From positions 4,302,501-4,366,500 of the forward strand of contig NZ_AP014809.1 in assembly GCF_002355515.1 (NCBI RefSeq): 64,000 nt of DNA, read 5' to 3'. Both the position numbers and the translations under genes were made by a program. Origin of the DNA: Methylorubrum populi (GTDB taxonomy: Bacteria > Pseudomonadota > Alphaproteobacteria > Rhizobiales > Beijerinckiaceae). Below, one piece after another: positions 1 to 8,752 of the stretch. The stretch's first letter is position 1, and each line of letters starts with the position of its first letter. The notes below the pieces were generated by a model. The model saw only the letters and a list, made by a program, of their open reading frames with translations. It was not told the origin of the DNA and did no database searches.

Positions 1-278
1 ACTACTACCACCTCAAGAACGTGCGCAGCCGCGCCGACCTGTCGGTGTTCGCGCCGGCCAACGTCTACGCCGCGGCCGGACGGCGCGAGGGCATGACCCC
101 CCTGTTCGAGGGCGCGCTGGATTACGGCGCTTTCCTGAAGACGCTGCCGCCGCAGGCGGAAGGCTCGCTCGAATGGTTCGGCGAGGCCTCCTTCTCGGTG
201 CTGCCGACCGACCTTTTCCGCCTGCGCAGCGCCACCGCCGGCCGCCGCGGGGCCGCCCCCCTCCACGCCGCGCGCTGA
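1..278 (+). CDS. 3' end of a gene, possibly a TIM-barrel sugar phosphate isomerase/epimerase
   Basis: Only the last 91 codons are inside the window; the frame is open from base 3 and stops at 276-278. The pattern His-Leu-Lys near the left end, then Gly-Ala-Leu-Asp-Tyr, then a Ser-Leu-Glu-Trp-Phe-Gly strand, resembles the last two strands of AP-endonuclease-2-like sugar isomerase barrels. That is a weak impression from a fragment. The final 15 residues are a low-complexity Ala/Arg tail. The DUF2218 gene follows 28 bases downstream on the same strand, so the two may be co-transcribed. It could equally be an unrelated enzyme. Confidence 0.4.
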   Translation, partial: YYHLKNVRSRADLSVFAPANVYAAAGRREGMTPLFEGALDYGAFLKTLPPQAEGSLEWFGEASFSVLPTDLFRLRSATAGRRGAAPLHAAR

Positions 279-306
279 GCGGGCGCTGCATATTCAGGAG
301 ACCGCC

Positions 307-585
307 ATGACCGAGAGCCGCGCCGTCGTCGGCACCCCGCATGCCAGCCGCTATCTCCAGCAGCTCTGCAAGCACTGGTCGCACCGGTTCGAGACCGAAT
401 CGAGCGCGACCCAGGCCCGGATCGCGCTGCCGCTCGGGGAGACGCGCCTGACCGCCGACGCCGAGACCCTGACGATCGACCTGACCGCGGGGGACGCCGC
501 CAGCCTGCCCGACCTGCGCGACGTGGTCGTGCGCCACATCGAGCGCTTCGCCTTTCGCGAGACGCTGCGCTTCGAGTGGACGTGA
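307..585 (+). CDS. DUF2218 family protein
   Basis: A 92-residue soluble protein of about the usual length for DUF2218, a family of unknown biochemistry often found near siderophore or iron-uptake genes. Family features visible are the N-terminal Ser-Arg-Tyr-Leu-Gln-Gln-Leu-Cys-Lys-His-Trp-Ser-His block and the C-terminal segment ending in a Phe-Glu-Trp motif after the run with His-Ile-Glu-Arg-Phe. The ATG at 307 follows an AGGAG (296-300). No iron-uptake gene is visible beside it here, so an iron role is only suggested by the family. Confidence 0.8.
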   Translation: MTESRAVVGTPHASRYLQQLCKHWSHRFETESSATQARIALPLGETRLTADAETLTIDLTAGDAASLPDLRDVVVRHIERFAFRETLRFEWT

Positions 586-634
586 GCACGCCCCGCAACG
601 AGCCAGAACCACCTCTCAGGGAGCACGGACCGGA

Positions 635-1156
635 ATGAACGGCATGGGCAGAGACGGGGACTTGACCATTCGGGCGATGCGCGAGGAGGACGCGCCGGAT
701 CTGTTCGAGATCTACAATCAGCCCGCCTTCCGCTTCGGAACCCTCGCGCTCCCCTTCGAGTCGTTCGAGGCGGTGAAGAAGTGGGCGGAGCCCCGCTCGC
801 CGCGGGATCTGCACCTCGCCGCACAGGCAAACGACCGCGTGGTCGGGGCGGCGGCCCTGCGCCCCTTCTACGGCCGGCGGGCGCATGCGGCGGAATTCTG
901 GATCGCCGTCCACGAAGATTTCGCCGGCAACGGCATCGGCTCGCGACTTCTCGCGGCGGTGATCGATACGGCGGACAACTGGATCAATGTTTCGCGCATC
1001 GAGATGACGGTCTTCACCGACAACGCGCGCGCCATCGCCCTCTACGAGAAGTTCGGCTTCGTCATCGAGGGCACGCACCGGGCCGCCACCTTCCGCAACG
1101 GCCGCTTCGACGACGTGCACTGCATGGCCCGCCTGCGCCCGTCGAGCGGGCTCTGA
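635..1156 (+). CDS. GNAT family N-acetyltransferase
   Basis: A 173-residue protein with a complete GNAT fold. The acetyl-CoA binding motif A is seen as Phe-Ala-Gly-Asn-Gly-Ile-Gly-Ser-Arg-Leu-Leu around residues 104-114, and the C-terminal motif B as Asn-Ala-Arg-Ala-Ile-Ala-Leu-Tyr-Glu-Lys-Phe-Gly-Phe near residues 130-142. Such enzymes transfer an acetyl group from acetyl-CoA to an amine; the substrate cannot be told from sequence. The layout resembles RimJ/RimL-like and phosphinothricin-type acetyltransferases. ATG 635 or the internal ATG at 644 could start it. Confidence 0.88.
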   Translation: MNGMGRDGDLTIRAMREEDAPDLFEIYNQPAFRFGTLALPFESFEAVKKWAEPRSPRDLHLAAQANDRVVGAAALRPFYGRRAHAAEFWIAVHEDFAGNGIGSRLLAAVIDTADNWINVSRIEMTVFTDNARAIALYEKFGFVIEGTHRAATFRNGRFDDVHCMARLRPSSGL

Positions 1157-1322
1157 CACGCGGCCGAAACGGCGACGCCCGTCTCCTGAGCGTCTTCGAT
1201 CGGCAAGCTCCTCGAGCGCCAGGAACATTGCTGATTTCGCGAAGGTTTCGCCCGTCAGACTCCGGCTCCGCTCAAGAAAATCGGCGCTCGGGTTTCGTTT
1301 CCAGACCGGGAGATCCGATACC

Positions 1323-2012
1323 ATGCATCGGCGCGATTTTCTGACGACCATGCTGACCGCAACGGCTGCGCTGGCCGTCACACGCACGGCCCTCGCTCAA
1401 CCCGCGCCGGCCGGCACCATCCCGGCCCCCGTCTACCTCGCCATGGCGACGAAGGGCGGCCTGTTCCTCGAGAACACGGCGCGCGACGCTCACGCCAAGA
1501 CCCGCAACCCGCGCGTCAAGGCCTTCAGCCGGGCGGAGGTGACCGAGCAGGTCAACCTCGCCCGCAAGCTCGACCCGTACATGGGTGCGGCGCCCATGGC
1601 GGCCGGTGCGCCTCCCGGTCCGGGCGGGCTTGTCGGCGGACTCGTCGCGGCGCCCCTGGCGGTGGCGGGCGGTGTTGCGGGGGCGACCGTCGGCGCCGTC
1701 GGCGGCGTGGTCGGGGGCGCCCTGGGTGCGCCGGGCGGGGCCGGCCCGGGCGCCATGACGACGGACGAGCAGAAGGCGCAGATCCTGTCGCAGCTCTCCG
1801 GAATGCAGCCCGGCCCCGAATACGACGCGATGTTCGTCAACGCCTCGCTCCAGGGGCATCAGGAGGCCCTCAACATCCACGGCTCCTACGCCCAGGCCGG
1901 CGACGACCCGGGCCTGCGCCGCATCGCGGCAGGCGCGATCCCGCTGATCCAGCGGCACATCGCGCAGCTCTCGCGGATGCAGGCGACGATGGGCGGCGCG
2001 CGGCAGGGATAG
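1323..2012 (+). CDS. Exported DUF4142-family protein with glycine-rich insert
   Basis: A 229-residue protein that begins with a Tat-like signal (Arg-Arg-Asp-Phe-Leu-Thr-Thr, then a hydrophobic stretch and an Ala-Leu-Ala cleavage region near residue 25). The segments around residues 35-80 and 140-225 have the helical, His-containing pattern of DUF4142, a periplasmic or outer-membrane-associated family of unknown function. Between them, residues about 85-140 form a low-complexity Gly/Ala/Pro insert rich in Gly-Gly-Val and Gly-Ala-Val repeats, unusual for the family. It could lie in or against the membrane. Confidence 0.7.
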   Translation: MHRRDFLTTMLTATAALAVTRTALAQPAPAGTIPAPVYLAMATKGGLFLENTARDAHAKTRNPRVKAFSRAEVTEQVNLARKLDPYMGAAPMAAGAPPGPGGLVGGLVAAPLAVAGGVAGATVGAVGGVVGGALGAPGGAGPGAMTTDEQKAQILSQLSGMQPGPEYDAMFVNASLQGHQEALNIHGSYAQAGDDPGLRRIAAGAIPLIQRHIAQLSRMQATMGGARQG

Positions 2013-2263
2013 GGCGTGTTTCGACGGAGCGGAGACCGGTCCGTCGAGAGAAAGCGCGTTGAAGACGAACCGAGGGACGCCAGCCTGATGCAATCAGGTC
2101 GGCTTCCTTAGGTCCCGAGACCACGGCGCCTTGCTTTGAAGGCCAATCCAGGGAGCGGTGCCGTCAACGACGTTCGGCCGAGCGCCTTCCGTGAGCAGAC
2201 GGACCGCGCCTCCCGTAAGGCGGAACGGAGACTTCAGCTGGCCCTTCCTGGACAAAGAACTCC

Positions 2264-2587
2264 TCACGGCCAGAACGGCGTTCGCGTGCGTGGCTGCGCC
2301 GGCGGATAGACCGCTGCGGGGTCCTTGCCCTCTTCCGTCAGGGTGTGAATCGTTTCCCAGTACGATTTCAGCCAGCGACGCGCTTCGAGCACGCCGACGA
2401 AAACGCCCAGCGCCACCCCGATCGACGTGCTGAGAGCGATCTTCGACGCGTCCCAACGCAGGATATACTCGTCAGGACCGGGACCAGGCCTGATCATGGA
2501 GCCGATGCCTCCGACGGCCCCCATGAGCGTGAAGTAGAGAAACTTGTCCGCCACGATGGCGGCGAACTTTCTCTGCTTGAACTGCAC
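2264..2587 (-). CDS. Small inner-membrane protein of unknown function
   Basis: I chose the GTG at 2587 because a GGGAGGG sequence lies seven bases upstream; a GTG at 2611 is also in frame but has no ribosome site. The protein (107 residues) has a short basic N-terminus, a hydrophobic segment at residues 12-30 and a second at about 50-68, followed by a charged helix with Leu-Glu-Ala-Arg-Arg-Trp-Leu and a Pro-rich tail. I do not recognise the family. About 250 bases on its 3' side, up to the DUF4142 gene, hold no other gene. Confidence 0.6.
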   Translation of the reverse strand: MQFKQRKFAAIVADKFLYFTLMGAVGGIGSMIRPGPGPDEYILRWDASKIALSTSIGVALGVFVGVLEARRWLKSYWETIHTLTEEGKDPAAVYPPAQPRTRTPFWP

Positions 2588-2737
2588 GGGCGAGCCCTCC
2601 CACCGAAGCACTCGCCCAGAAGCATCATGACCGCGCGACGAACCCGTTAAGCGGGCATTCCCCGGAACGGGTTACCCACACCGACTTGCATCGGCCAACC
2701 CGTTCCGGCTCCGGCCTCGTGCGCGCGGCGCCGCCGC

Positions 2738-3535
2738 TCAGATCGCCGCGGCCGGGTCGCGGTCCTCTCCGTCGCCCGCGGGCGGCGTCCGGTCGCGCGG
2801 GGAGCGCCGCTCCATCAGGGCGCGGCCGAGGGCGCGCAGGGGTGCCGTGAGGCGGCGGGCGTCGTCGGCGCGCTCCATAATGGTCTCGCCGCGGCGGATC
2901 TCGCGGTCGAGCTTGGCCATGGTGCGGGCGAGCGCCGGGTCGTCGTCGTCCAGCCAGACCTCGACGGTGCGGGCGAAGGCGATCACCGTGCCCTGAAGCT
3001 TGAGCCGGCCGAGCGGCCCCTCCGTGTCGATGCCGGCGGCGGCCAGCATGTAGCGGTGGGAGTTGAGGGCGACCCCGTTGAGCGCCAGCATGGAGAGGAC
3101 GTCGCCGCGCAGGGCGAAGGCGATGCGCCGCAGGGCCGGCTTGTAGGGCGCCATCGCGTCGAGCCGGCGCATCAGCACGTCGAACAGGCGCTCGCGGGCC
3201 GGCTCGTCGGCGAGGTCGGCCGTGTCGACTTCCAGCACCTTGCGATCGATGATCCGCGACAACCCGCCGAGCACGGCCCCCTTCGAGGGGAAGAGGTCGC
3301 GCAGCTCGGCCAGGCTCAGATCCGCCTCGCGGGCGATGTCGCCGATCTCGATGTCGTTCCAGGGCTGCTCGGCGGCGAGCCGCATCAGCGCCTCGACCGC
3401 CGCCTCGCGCGGATTGGGCTTGTTCGCGTCGGGCTTGTTCGCGCCCTTGGTCCGCGCCTTGCCGGATTGCGACGAACCGGACGGCCCGCCGGTCTCGGGC
3501 TTGCCGCCGGTATTGGGCTCGGGCGCCGTGTCCAT
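2738..3535 (-). CDS. TetR/AcrR family transcriptional regulator
   Basis: A 265-residue protein with a disordered Lys/Pro/Gly-rich N-terminal extension of about 42 residues, then a TetR-type helix-turn-helix (residues 44-92; the recognition region reads Asp-Leu-Ser-Leu-Ala-Glu-Leu-Arg-Asp-Leu-Phe-Pro-Ser-Lys). The rest is a helical ligand or dimerisation domain with a charged C-terminal tail. It sits head to tail upstream of proC on the same strand (proC stop at 3605 lies upstream of this start by about 70 bases), so co-transcription is possible. Target genes and ligand are unknown. Confidence 0.85.
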   Translation of the reverse strand: MDTAPEPNTGGKPETGGPSGSSQSGKARTKGANKPDANKPNPREAAVEALMRLAAEQPWNDIEIGDIAREADLSLAELRDLFPSKGAVLGGLSRIIDRKVLEVDTADLADEPARERLFDVLMRRLDAMAPYKPALRRIAFALRGDVLSMLALNGVALNSHRYMLAAAGIDTEGPLGRLKLQGTVIAFARTVEVWLDDDDPALARTMAKLDREIRRGETIMERADDARRLTAPLRALGRALMERRSPRDRTPPAGDGEDRDPAAAI

Positions 3536-3604
3536 GATCCGTCTCCGTGTTCGGTTCGACGTGTCATGTAGGGGCGAAGCCGCCGGGTTGAACCCGCTGC
3601 GCCG

Positions 3605-4444
3605 TCAGCCGGACAATTCGCCCGCCCGCCGCTTGGCCGCGGCGACCGCTTCCCGCATCAGGTCGGGCAGGGCGCCCTCGCGCATCAGCACGGCCAGCGC
3701 CGCCGCGGTGGTGCCGCCCGGCGAGGTCACGTCCCGGCGCAGCTGCCCGGTCTCGCGGGCATCGGCATCGAGCAGGGCACCGGCGCCCGCGACGGTGGCG
3801 CGGGCGAGCTGCGCCGACAGGTCCGGCGGCAGACCCGCCGCCACGCCGGCCTCCGCCAGGGCCTCCGCCAGCAGGAAGACGTAGGCCGGCCCCGAGCCCG
3901 AGACCGCGGTCACCGTGTCGATCAAGGCTTCGTCGTCGAGCCAGGCGACGAGGCCGGAACTGGCGAGCAGCCTTTCCGCGCTCGCCCGTGCCCGCGGCCC
4001 GACCTCGGGGCTGCCGGCGGCACCGGTCGCCCCCCGGCCGATGCTGGCGGGCAGGTTGGGCATGACGCGCACCACCGCGCGGGCTCCCGGCAGGCGGCGC
4101 TTCAGGTCGGCAATGGTCTTTCCCGCCAGGATCGAGACCACGAGGGTGTCCGGGCCGATCCAGGGCGAGAGCGCGGCGGCGGCCGCATCGAGAACCTGCG
4201 GCTTGATGCCGAGCACCAGGGCTCCGGCCGGGGCGGCGGCCTCGGGGTTGAGGCGCAGGCCCCGCTCGGCGCAGAGCGCGGCGATGTCCGGGGACGGCTG
4301 CGGATCGATGACGGTCACGGCGGCGGGGTCGAGGCCGCCCGCGAGCCAGCCCCGCAGCAGGGCCGCCCCCATCTTGCCGGCCCCGACCAGAACCAGAGGG
4401 GTGGGGAGGGCGGCCGGAAAGGTCTCGGTGTTCGCGCGCGTCAT
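3605..4444 (-). CDS. proC: Pyrroline-5-carboxylate reductase
   Basis: The protein (279 residues, the normal length) catalyses the last step of proline synthesis, NAD(P)H-dependent reduction of 1-pyrroline-5-carboxylate. The Rossmann motif Val-Gly-Ala-Gly-Lys-Met-Gly lies at residues 20-26. The central Val-Met-Pro-Asn motif and the C-terminal signature region with Ser-Gly-Ser-Gly-Pro-Ala-Tyr and, later, Asp-Val-Thr-Ser-Pro-Gly-Gly-Thr-Thr are all present. The upstream YbjN-like gene ends 57 bases away on the same strand and the TetR gene follows, so the three may form an operon. Confidence 0.95.
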   Translation of the reverse strand: MTRANTETFPAALPTPLVLVGAGKMGAALLRGWLAGGLDPAAVTVIDPQPSPDIAALCAERGLRLNPEAAAPAGALVLGIKPQVLDAAAAALSPWIGPDTLVVSILAGKTIADLKRRLPGARAVVRVMPNLPASIGRGATGAAGSPEVGPRARASAERLLASSGLVAWLDDEALIDTVTAVSGSGPAYVFLLAEALAEAGVAAGLPPDLSAQLARATVAGAGALLDADARETGQLRRDVTSPGGTTAAALAVLMREGALPDLMREAVAAAKRRAGELSG

Positions 4445-4501
4445 GGCCCCTCGATCCCACCGGAGGCGCCCCGAATCAAGGGCGCCGCCCCGCGGGAACG
4501 G

Positions 4502-5008
4502 CTACGCCTCGCCCTCGGTCTCGAACAGCACCGCGTCGAGGGCCTCGCGGGCCTCCTTGCCGGCCCAGAGCACGAATTGGAACGCTTGATAGTAGCGCTC
4601 GCAGGCGTCGGTGGCGGTCTTCATCATCATGGCGCACTGCCCCTGGGTCGGCGCGATGCCGTCGGTGAGCAGCAGGGAATGGCGGAACATCACCACGCTG
4701 TCGGACGACCACAGGTCGAAATGACCGATCCAGAGCTGCTCGTTCACCAGTGCGACGAGCCGCAGGATCTCGGCCCGGCGCCGCTCGGGCACCTTCAGAT
4801 CGAAGGCGGCGGCGACGTGCAGCGACTCGACCTCCTCGATCCAGGTGAAGGCGACGTGGTACTCGGCCCAGCGCCCCGAGACGGAGACCGACATCTCGTC
4901 CGTCTCGATCCGATCGAAGATCCAGTCCCGCAGCGAGGCGAGGCGCTCGACGACGTCGAGCGGGTGCTCCGGCCGGTCGCTGTCTTCGATGAAGCTGAGC
5001 TGGGTCAT
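4502..5008 (-). CDS. YbjN domain-containing protein
   Basis: A 168-residue soluble protein of the alphaproteobacterial YbjN type, a family related to type III secretion chaperones with a suspected regulatory or stress role in enterobacteria. The start at 5008 (Met-Thr-Gln-Leu-Ser-Phe) is preferred over an in-frame ATG at 5059, whose extra residues look non-coding. Seen are a pattern of alternating strands (residues 40-100) and a Met-Met-Met-Lys helix followed by Cys-Glu-Arg-Tyr-Tyr-Gln-Ala-Phe-Gln, typical of this group. It lies just upstream of proC, a pairing often seen in this order of bacteria. Confidence 0.8.
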   Translation of the reverse strand: MTQLSFIEDSDRPEHPLDVVERLASLRDWIFDRIETDEMSVSVSGRWAEYHVAFTWIEEVESLHVAAAFDLKVPERRRAEILRLVALVNEQLWIGHFDLWSSDSVVMFRHSLLLTDGIAPTQGQCAMMMKTATDACERYYQAFQFVLWAGKEAREALDAVLFETEGEA

Positions 5009-5344
5009 GGCGATCCAAGTTGTCGACCCGGTCGAAGGCTCGATCGGGCCGGCGGGCAAAGCAGGGCCGTGACGGGAATCGAGGCGACGCCCGTCGATCT
5101 CCGTCCTGCGGAGGGGTTCAATCAGATTTCACCGCCCCGGGGTTTGGTTCCACCTTTCCGCCGGGGCGAATCAACTTCGGATCGTTTATAGCCCGCGGCC
5201 CCCGCGGGCTTCAAAGCGTCGCCCCGGCATCAGCGGTGGGCAACGCGGCTATCCACCGATGCTTCCTGTGCAAAGAAATCCGGATTCCGCGTTTTCCCTC
5301 AACGGTGAGTCTTGAGTGAGTCCTCGAAGACTCGGCGCCGCCGC
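5009..5344. other. Intergenic region with no recognised gene
   Basis: This stretch between the start of the YbjN-like gene and the stop of the ubiK-like gene holds no convincing coding sequence on either strand. It contains T-rich and GC-rich alternating tracts and presumably the promoter of the YbjN-proC unit. I see no clear terminator or binding motif. Confidence 0.5.
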
Positions 5345-5626
5345 TCAGACCGATTCCGTGCTGCCTGCGCTTCCGGCCTCGGCGCCGAGGCGGGCCTCCA
5401 GGGCACTCACCCGCGCGGCCAGCGCGTCGTTCTGGCTGCGCAGGGCGGCGACGAGGTCGCGCAGCACGTCCACCTCCTCGCGGGTGGCGACGTCCATGTC
5501 GCGGATCAGGCGCTCGACCTGGCCCTTGAACATCGTCTCCGCCTCGCGGCGCACGCCCTGGGCGGCCCCGGCGGCGTCGGTGAACAGGCGGGCGACATCG
5601 TCGAAAAGGCGGTTCGAGCCTTGCAT
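5345..5626 (-). CDS. ubiK: UbiK-type accessory factor (BMFP domain)
   Basis: A 93-residue protein with the pattern of the BMFP/UbiK family: an N-terminal amphipathic segment followed by a coiled coil ending in Asp-Ala-Leu-Ala-Ala-Arg-Val-Ser-Ala-Leu-Glu-Ala-Arg-Leu. In gammaproteobacteria UbiK assists aerobic ubiquinone synthesis with UbiJ. The ATG at 5626 follows a GGGAGGAG six bases upstream, so the longer frame starting at 5662 is not used. It is transcribed away from the response regulator at 5870. Role by family membership only. Confidence 0.85.
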   Translation of the reverse strand: MQGSNRLFDDVARLFTDAAGAAQGVRREAETMFKGQVERLIRDMDVATREEVDVLRDLVAALRSQNDALAARVSALEARLGAEAGSAGSTESV

Positions 5627-5869
5627 GGGGATCTCCTCCCGCGCCCGGACCTGTTCGAGCACGTCTCCACGACATAAGAATCGGCGGCCGGCAGGGCAAT
5701 CGAGCGGCGTTCACGAAACGCGTCCGTCGCCGGTGCCGGCGGCGCGCGGAAAACCGGGCCGGATTGTTGCCGCAGGTGTCGGACCCGGCAGCGGAAACGC
5801 CCGGTTACAATCTTCGCGGACGGTCATACTTCCGGGCGGGCCGTGCGGGGGCGTAAGCTTCGTGCCGCC

Positions 5870-6592
5870 ATGACCACGAACCAGCCGACGCCCCACATCC
5901 TCGTCGTCGAGGACGACCGCGAGATCAGCGCGCTCGTCGCGCGCTACCTGCGCGCCAACGAGTGCCGCGTCAGCCTCGCGGGCGACGGGCGCGAGATGGA
6001 TCGGGTCCTGGCCGATGCGCGGGTCGATCTGATCGTGCTCGACCTGATGCTGCCGGGCGAGGACGGATTGAGCCTGTGCCGGCGCCTCAGGGCCTCGTCG
6101 CAGGTGCCGATCCTGATGCTCACGGCCAAGTCTGAGGAGATCGACCGGATCGTCGGGCTAGAGATCGGCGCCGACGACTATCTCGGCAAGCCGTTCAACC
6201 CGCGCGAATTGCTGGCGCGCATCCGGGCGATCCTGCGGCGCAAGGGGTCCGAACCGCAGGACGGGGATGGCGCGCGCCGCTTTCACTTCTCGGGCTGGAC
6301 CCTCGATGTCGGCCTGCGCCAGGTGCTGAGTCCGGAAGGCGCGCGCATCGCCATCACGGGGGCCGAGTTCGACCTGCTCCACGCGCTCTGCCTGCGGCCG
6401 GGGCGGGTGCTGTCCCGCGACCAACTCCTCGACTTGACGCAGGGGCGGGCGGCGGGTCCGTTCGAGCGCAGCATCGACGTCCTGGTCTCCCGCATCCGAC
6501 AGAAGATCGAGCGCGACCCGCGCAACCCCGAGATCATCCGCACGATCCGCTCGGGCGGCTACCTGTTCGCACCGGAGATCGGCCGCTCATGA
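5870..6592 (+). CDS. OmpR-family response regulator
   Basis: A 240-residue two-domain regulator. The receiver domain has the acidic pair Glu14-Asp15-Asp16, phospho-acceptor Asp58 in Val-Leu-Asp-Leu-Met-Leu-Pro-Gly, and Lys107 in Gly-Lys-Pro-Phe. The winged-helix output domain occupies about residues 140-235 with the usual Arg-Thr-Ile-Arg-Ser-Gly-Gly-Tyr wing. Its stop overlaps the start of the kinase gene (ATGA), so the two are translationally coupled. It most resembles OmpR-like osmotic or envelope regulators. The start at 5870 is preferred over an in-frame codon nine residues upstream. Confidence 0.93.
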   Translation: MTTNQPTPHILVVEDDREISALVARYLRANECRVSLAGDGREMDRVLADARVDLIVLDLMLPGEDGLSLCRRLRASSQVPILMLTAKSEEIDRIVGLEIGADDYLGKPFNPRELLARIRAILRRKGSEPQDGDGARRFHFSGWTLDVGLRQVLSPEGARIAITGAEFDLLHALCLRPGRVLSRDQLLDLTQGRAAGPFERSIDVLVSRIRQKIERDPRNPEIIRTIRSGGYLFAPEIGRS

Positions 6593-8073
6593 GCCTCGTC
6601 AAGACCGCAACGGGCCCGGCGGAAGCCCCGGCCTCGGACTCGTCCCCCAAGCAGGACCGGAGCCGGCGCCCGCCGCGGCTCCGCCTCGCCTGGCCGCGCC
6701 CGAAGAAGGCGGCCGGGCAGATCGCGCTCCTCGTCGTGGCGGCCCTGCTCGCCGCCCATGTCCTGGCGGCGGTCATGCTGCTCGCCCTGCGCGAGCCGTG
6801 GCGGCCGGACGAGCGGCCGGGGGTGGCGGCGACGCGGCTCTCGACCGTGGCGCGGCTGCTCGATGCCGCCGAGCCGGGCGAGCGGGAGGGGATCCTCCGG
6901 GCGGCGGCACGCGGCCTTCCGACCCTGCGCATCGCCCCCTGGGATGGCGAGACGCCGCCGGCGGGGACGGGCGATGCCGACGACGAGATCGAGCATCATC
7001 CCCTGATCACGCGCCTGCGCGACGGCTTCGGGCGGGCGCTGCCGGTGACCGACCTCTCCCCCGGCCACGACCGGGGGCGGACCGGGCTCCTGCAGATCGG
7101 CATCACCACCCCGGCCGGCGCCCGGCTGCGGGCGGTGCTGCCCGACGATTTTCCCCGCCCGCCGGCGCAGGGACCGATCATCTTCACCTTCGTCTTCCTG
7201 GGCGTCAGCCTCACGCTGCTCTCGTTCTGGGCGACGCGGGCGCTCACCGCGCCGCTCGCCGGGCTCGCCGCGGCGGCGGAAGCCTTCGGCACGGCGGAGG
7301 AACCGCCGCCCCTGCCCAAGCGCGGCCCGGAGGAGGTGCTGGCGCTCGCCCGCGCCCTCGACCGGATGCGCACCCGCCTGCTGCGCCTGCTCGACGACCG
7401 CACGCAGATGCTCGCCGCAATCAGCCACGACCTGCGCACCCCGATCACCCGGCTGCGGCTGCGCGCCGAATTCATCGAGGACGAGCGCGCCCGCGAGATG
7501 ACCCTGCGCGACCTCGATCAGATGAACGGCCTCGTGGAATCCGCGCTCTCCTACGTCCGGGACGGGCAGGGGGCGCCGGGCGGGGGCGAGACCACGCTGA
7601 TCGACCTCGCCTCGGTGGTGCAGACGGTCTGCGACGGGTTCTCCGATATCGGCGCGGCGGTGAGCCTAGAGCGGACGCGCCACGTCCTCGTGCGTGGCCG
7701 CCCCGACGACCTGCAGCGGGCGATCACCAATCTCGTCGACAACGCCGTGAAGTACGGCGGCGGCGCCCGCCTCGTCATGGGGCCGGCAGGCTCCGGCGAT
7801 CATCCCGGCGTGGCGGTGGAGGTGATCGACGACGGCCCCGGCATCCCCGATGCCGAGCGCAGCGCCATGCTGCAGCCCTTCGTGCGCGGCGACCGGGCCC
7901 GCAACCTCGATTCCGCCAGCGGCTTCGGCCTCGGCCTGTCGATCGTGCTCGCCATCGTCGAGGGCCATGGCGGGCGCCTGCGCCTGGAGAACCGCCCCGG
8001 CGGCGGCCTCTGCGCACGCATCGAGCTGCCGCTCGCCGCAGGGCGGTCCGCGGACAGTGGCGCCTCCGCCTGA
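6589..8073 (+). CDS. Membrane sensor histidine kinase, EnvZ-like
   Basis: A 494-residue kinase, partner of the preceding regulator. Residues 44-66 and 196-213 are membrane segments flanking a periplasmic sensor of about 125 residues. A HAMP linker follows, then the dimerisation domain with His280 in Ile-Ser-His-Asp-Leu-Arg-Thr-Pro-Ile. The ATP-binding domain shows the N box (Asn-Leu-Val-Asp-Asn-Ala-Val-Lys-Tyr-Gly), Asp-Asp-Gly-Pro-Gly-Ile and a Gly-Leu-Gly-Leu-Ser box. The His box with Arg-Leu-Arg-Leu-Arg is EnvZ-like. The cue is unknown. Confidence 0.93.
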   Translation: MSLVKTATGPAEAPASDSSPKQDRSRRPPRLRLAWPRPKKAAGQIALLVVAALLAAHVLAAVMLLALREPWRPDERPGVAATRLSTVARLLDAAEPGEREGILRAAARGLPTLRIAPWDGETPPAGTGDADDEIEHHPLITRLRDGFGRALPVTDLSPGHDRGRTGLLQIGITTPAGARLRAVLPDDFPRPPAQGPIIFTFVFLGVSLTLLSFWATRALTAPLAGLAAAAEAFGTAEEPPPLPKRGPEEVLALARALDRMRTRLLRLLDDRTQMLAAISHDLRTPITRLRLRAEFIEDERAREMTLRDLDQMNGLVESALSYVRDGQGAPGGGETTLIDLASVVQTVCDGFSDIGAAVSLERTRHVLVRGRPDDLQRAITNLVDNAVKYGGGARLVMGPAGSGDHPGVAVEVIDDGPGIPDAERSAMLQPFVRGDRARNLDSASGFGLGLSIVLAIVEGHGGRLRLENRPGGGLCARIELPLAAGRSADSGASA

Positions 8074-8095
8074 CGGGCTGGGCCGGCGGCCGCCC

Positions 8096-8752
8096 TCAGA
8101 ACTCCATGTCGAGCTCCTCGATCTCCTCCGGCTCGGCTTCGGCGAGCGCCGCCCACTCGTTCATCAGGTCCCAGGCGAGGATCGTGTCGCGGTAGGTCGC
8201 TGCGGTGTAGGGAAGCGTGACGTCGTAAGTGCGGAAACGGGTGCAGACGGGCGCGTACATCGCATCCGCCAGGGTCGGGCGCGCCCCGAACAGGTAGGGG
8301 CCGCCCGAGCGCGACAGGCAATCCTCGAAGATCGCGCAGATGCGCTCGATATCGCCCTTGGCGCCGTTGAAGATCTTGAAGCCGCGATGGAGGCTGCGCA
8401 GGTTCATCGGCAGGGCCGAGCGCAGGTTGACGAAGCCGCCATGCATCTCGCCCGAGACGGCGCGGCAGCGCGCGCGCTCGGCGGCGGCCTCGGGCAGGAG
8501 GCCGGCTTCCGGCCGGATCTCGTTGAGATATTCGGCGATGGCGAGCACGTCCCACACCGCGACCGCCCCGTGCTCCAGGCGCGGCACGAGGAAGGACGGC
8601 GACAGGTGGAGCAGTTCGGCCCGCGTCGCGGCGTCCGAGCCGGACAGCACCGCCACCGAGAGATCGAGTCCGGCCATCCGGCACAGCAGCCAGCCGCGCA
8701 GGGACCAGGACGAGTAGTTGCGACTGGAGATCGTGAGCGTCGCCTCGGCCAT
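8096..8752 (-). CDS. Glutathione S-transferase family protein
   Basis: A 218-residue protein with an N-terminal thioredoxin-like GST domain (Ser-Ser-Arg-Asn-Tyr-Ser-Ser-Trp-Ser-Leu-Arg, residues about 9-19) and a C-terminal helical domain. The Val-Pro-Arg-Leu cis-proline segment and the Ala-Asp-Ala-Met-Tyr-Ala-Pro-Val motif of the C-terminal domain are visible. I place the start at the ATG at 8752, preceded by GAGAGG, because the 53 residues upstream look non-coding. Substrate unknown. It converges with the histidine kinase gene, 22 bases apart. Confidence 0.85.
   Translation of the reverse strand: MAEATLTISSRNYSSWSLRGWLLCRMAGLDLSVAVLSGSDAATRAELLHLSPSFLVPRLEHGAVAVWDVLAIAEYLNEIRPEAGLLPEAAAERARCRAVSGEMHGGFVNLRSALPMNLRSLHRGFKIFNGAKGDIERICAIFEDCLSRSGGPYLFGARPTLADAMYAPVCTRFRTYDVTLPYTAATYRDTILAWDLMNEWAALAEAEPEEIEELDMEF

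Noticed and set aside
122..1387. Long minus-strand frame opposite the DUF2218 and GNAT genes
   Set aside because: Antisense frame kept open by high GC; the sense genes have clear families.
6798..8195. Long plus-strand reading frame overlapping the histidine kinase
   Set aside because: It is a +1 shadow of the kinase gene; composition is Arg/Pro-rich and no motif is present.
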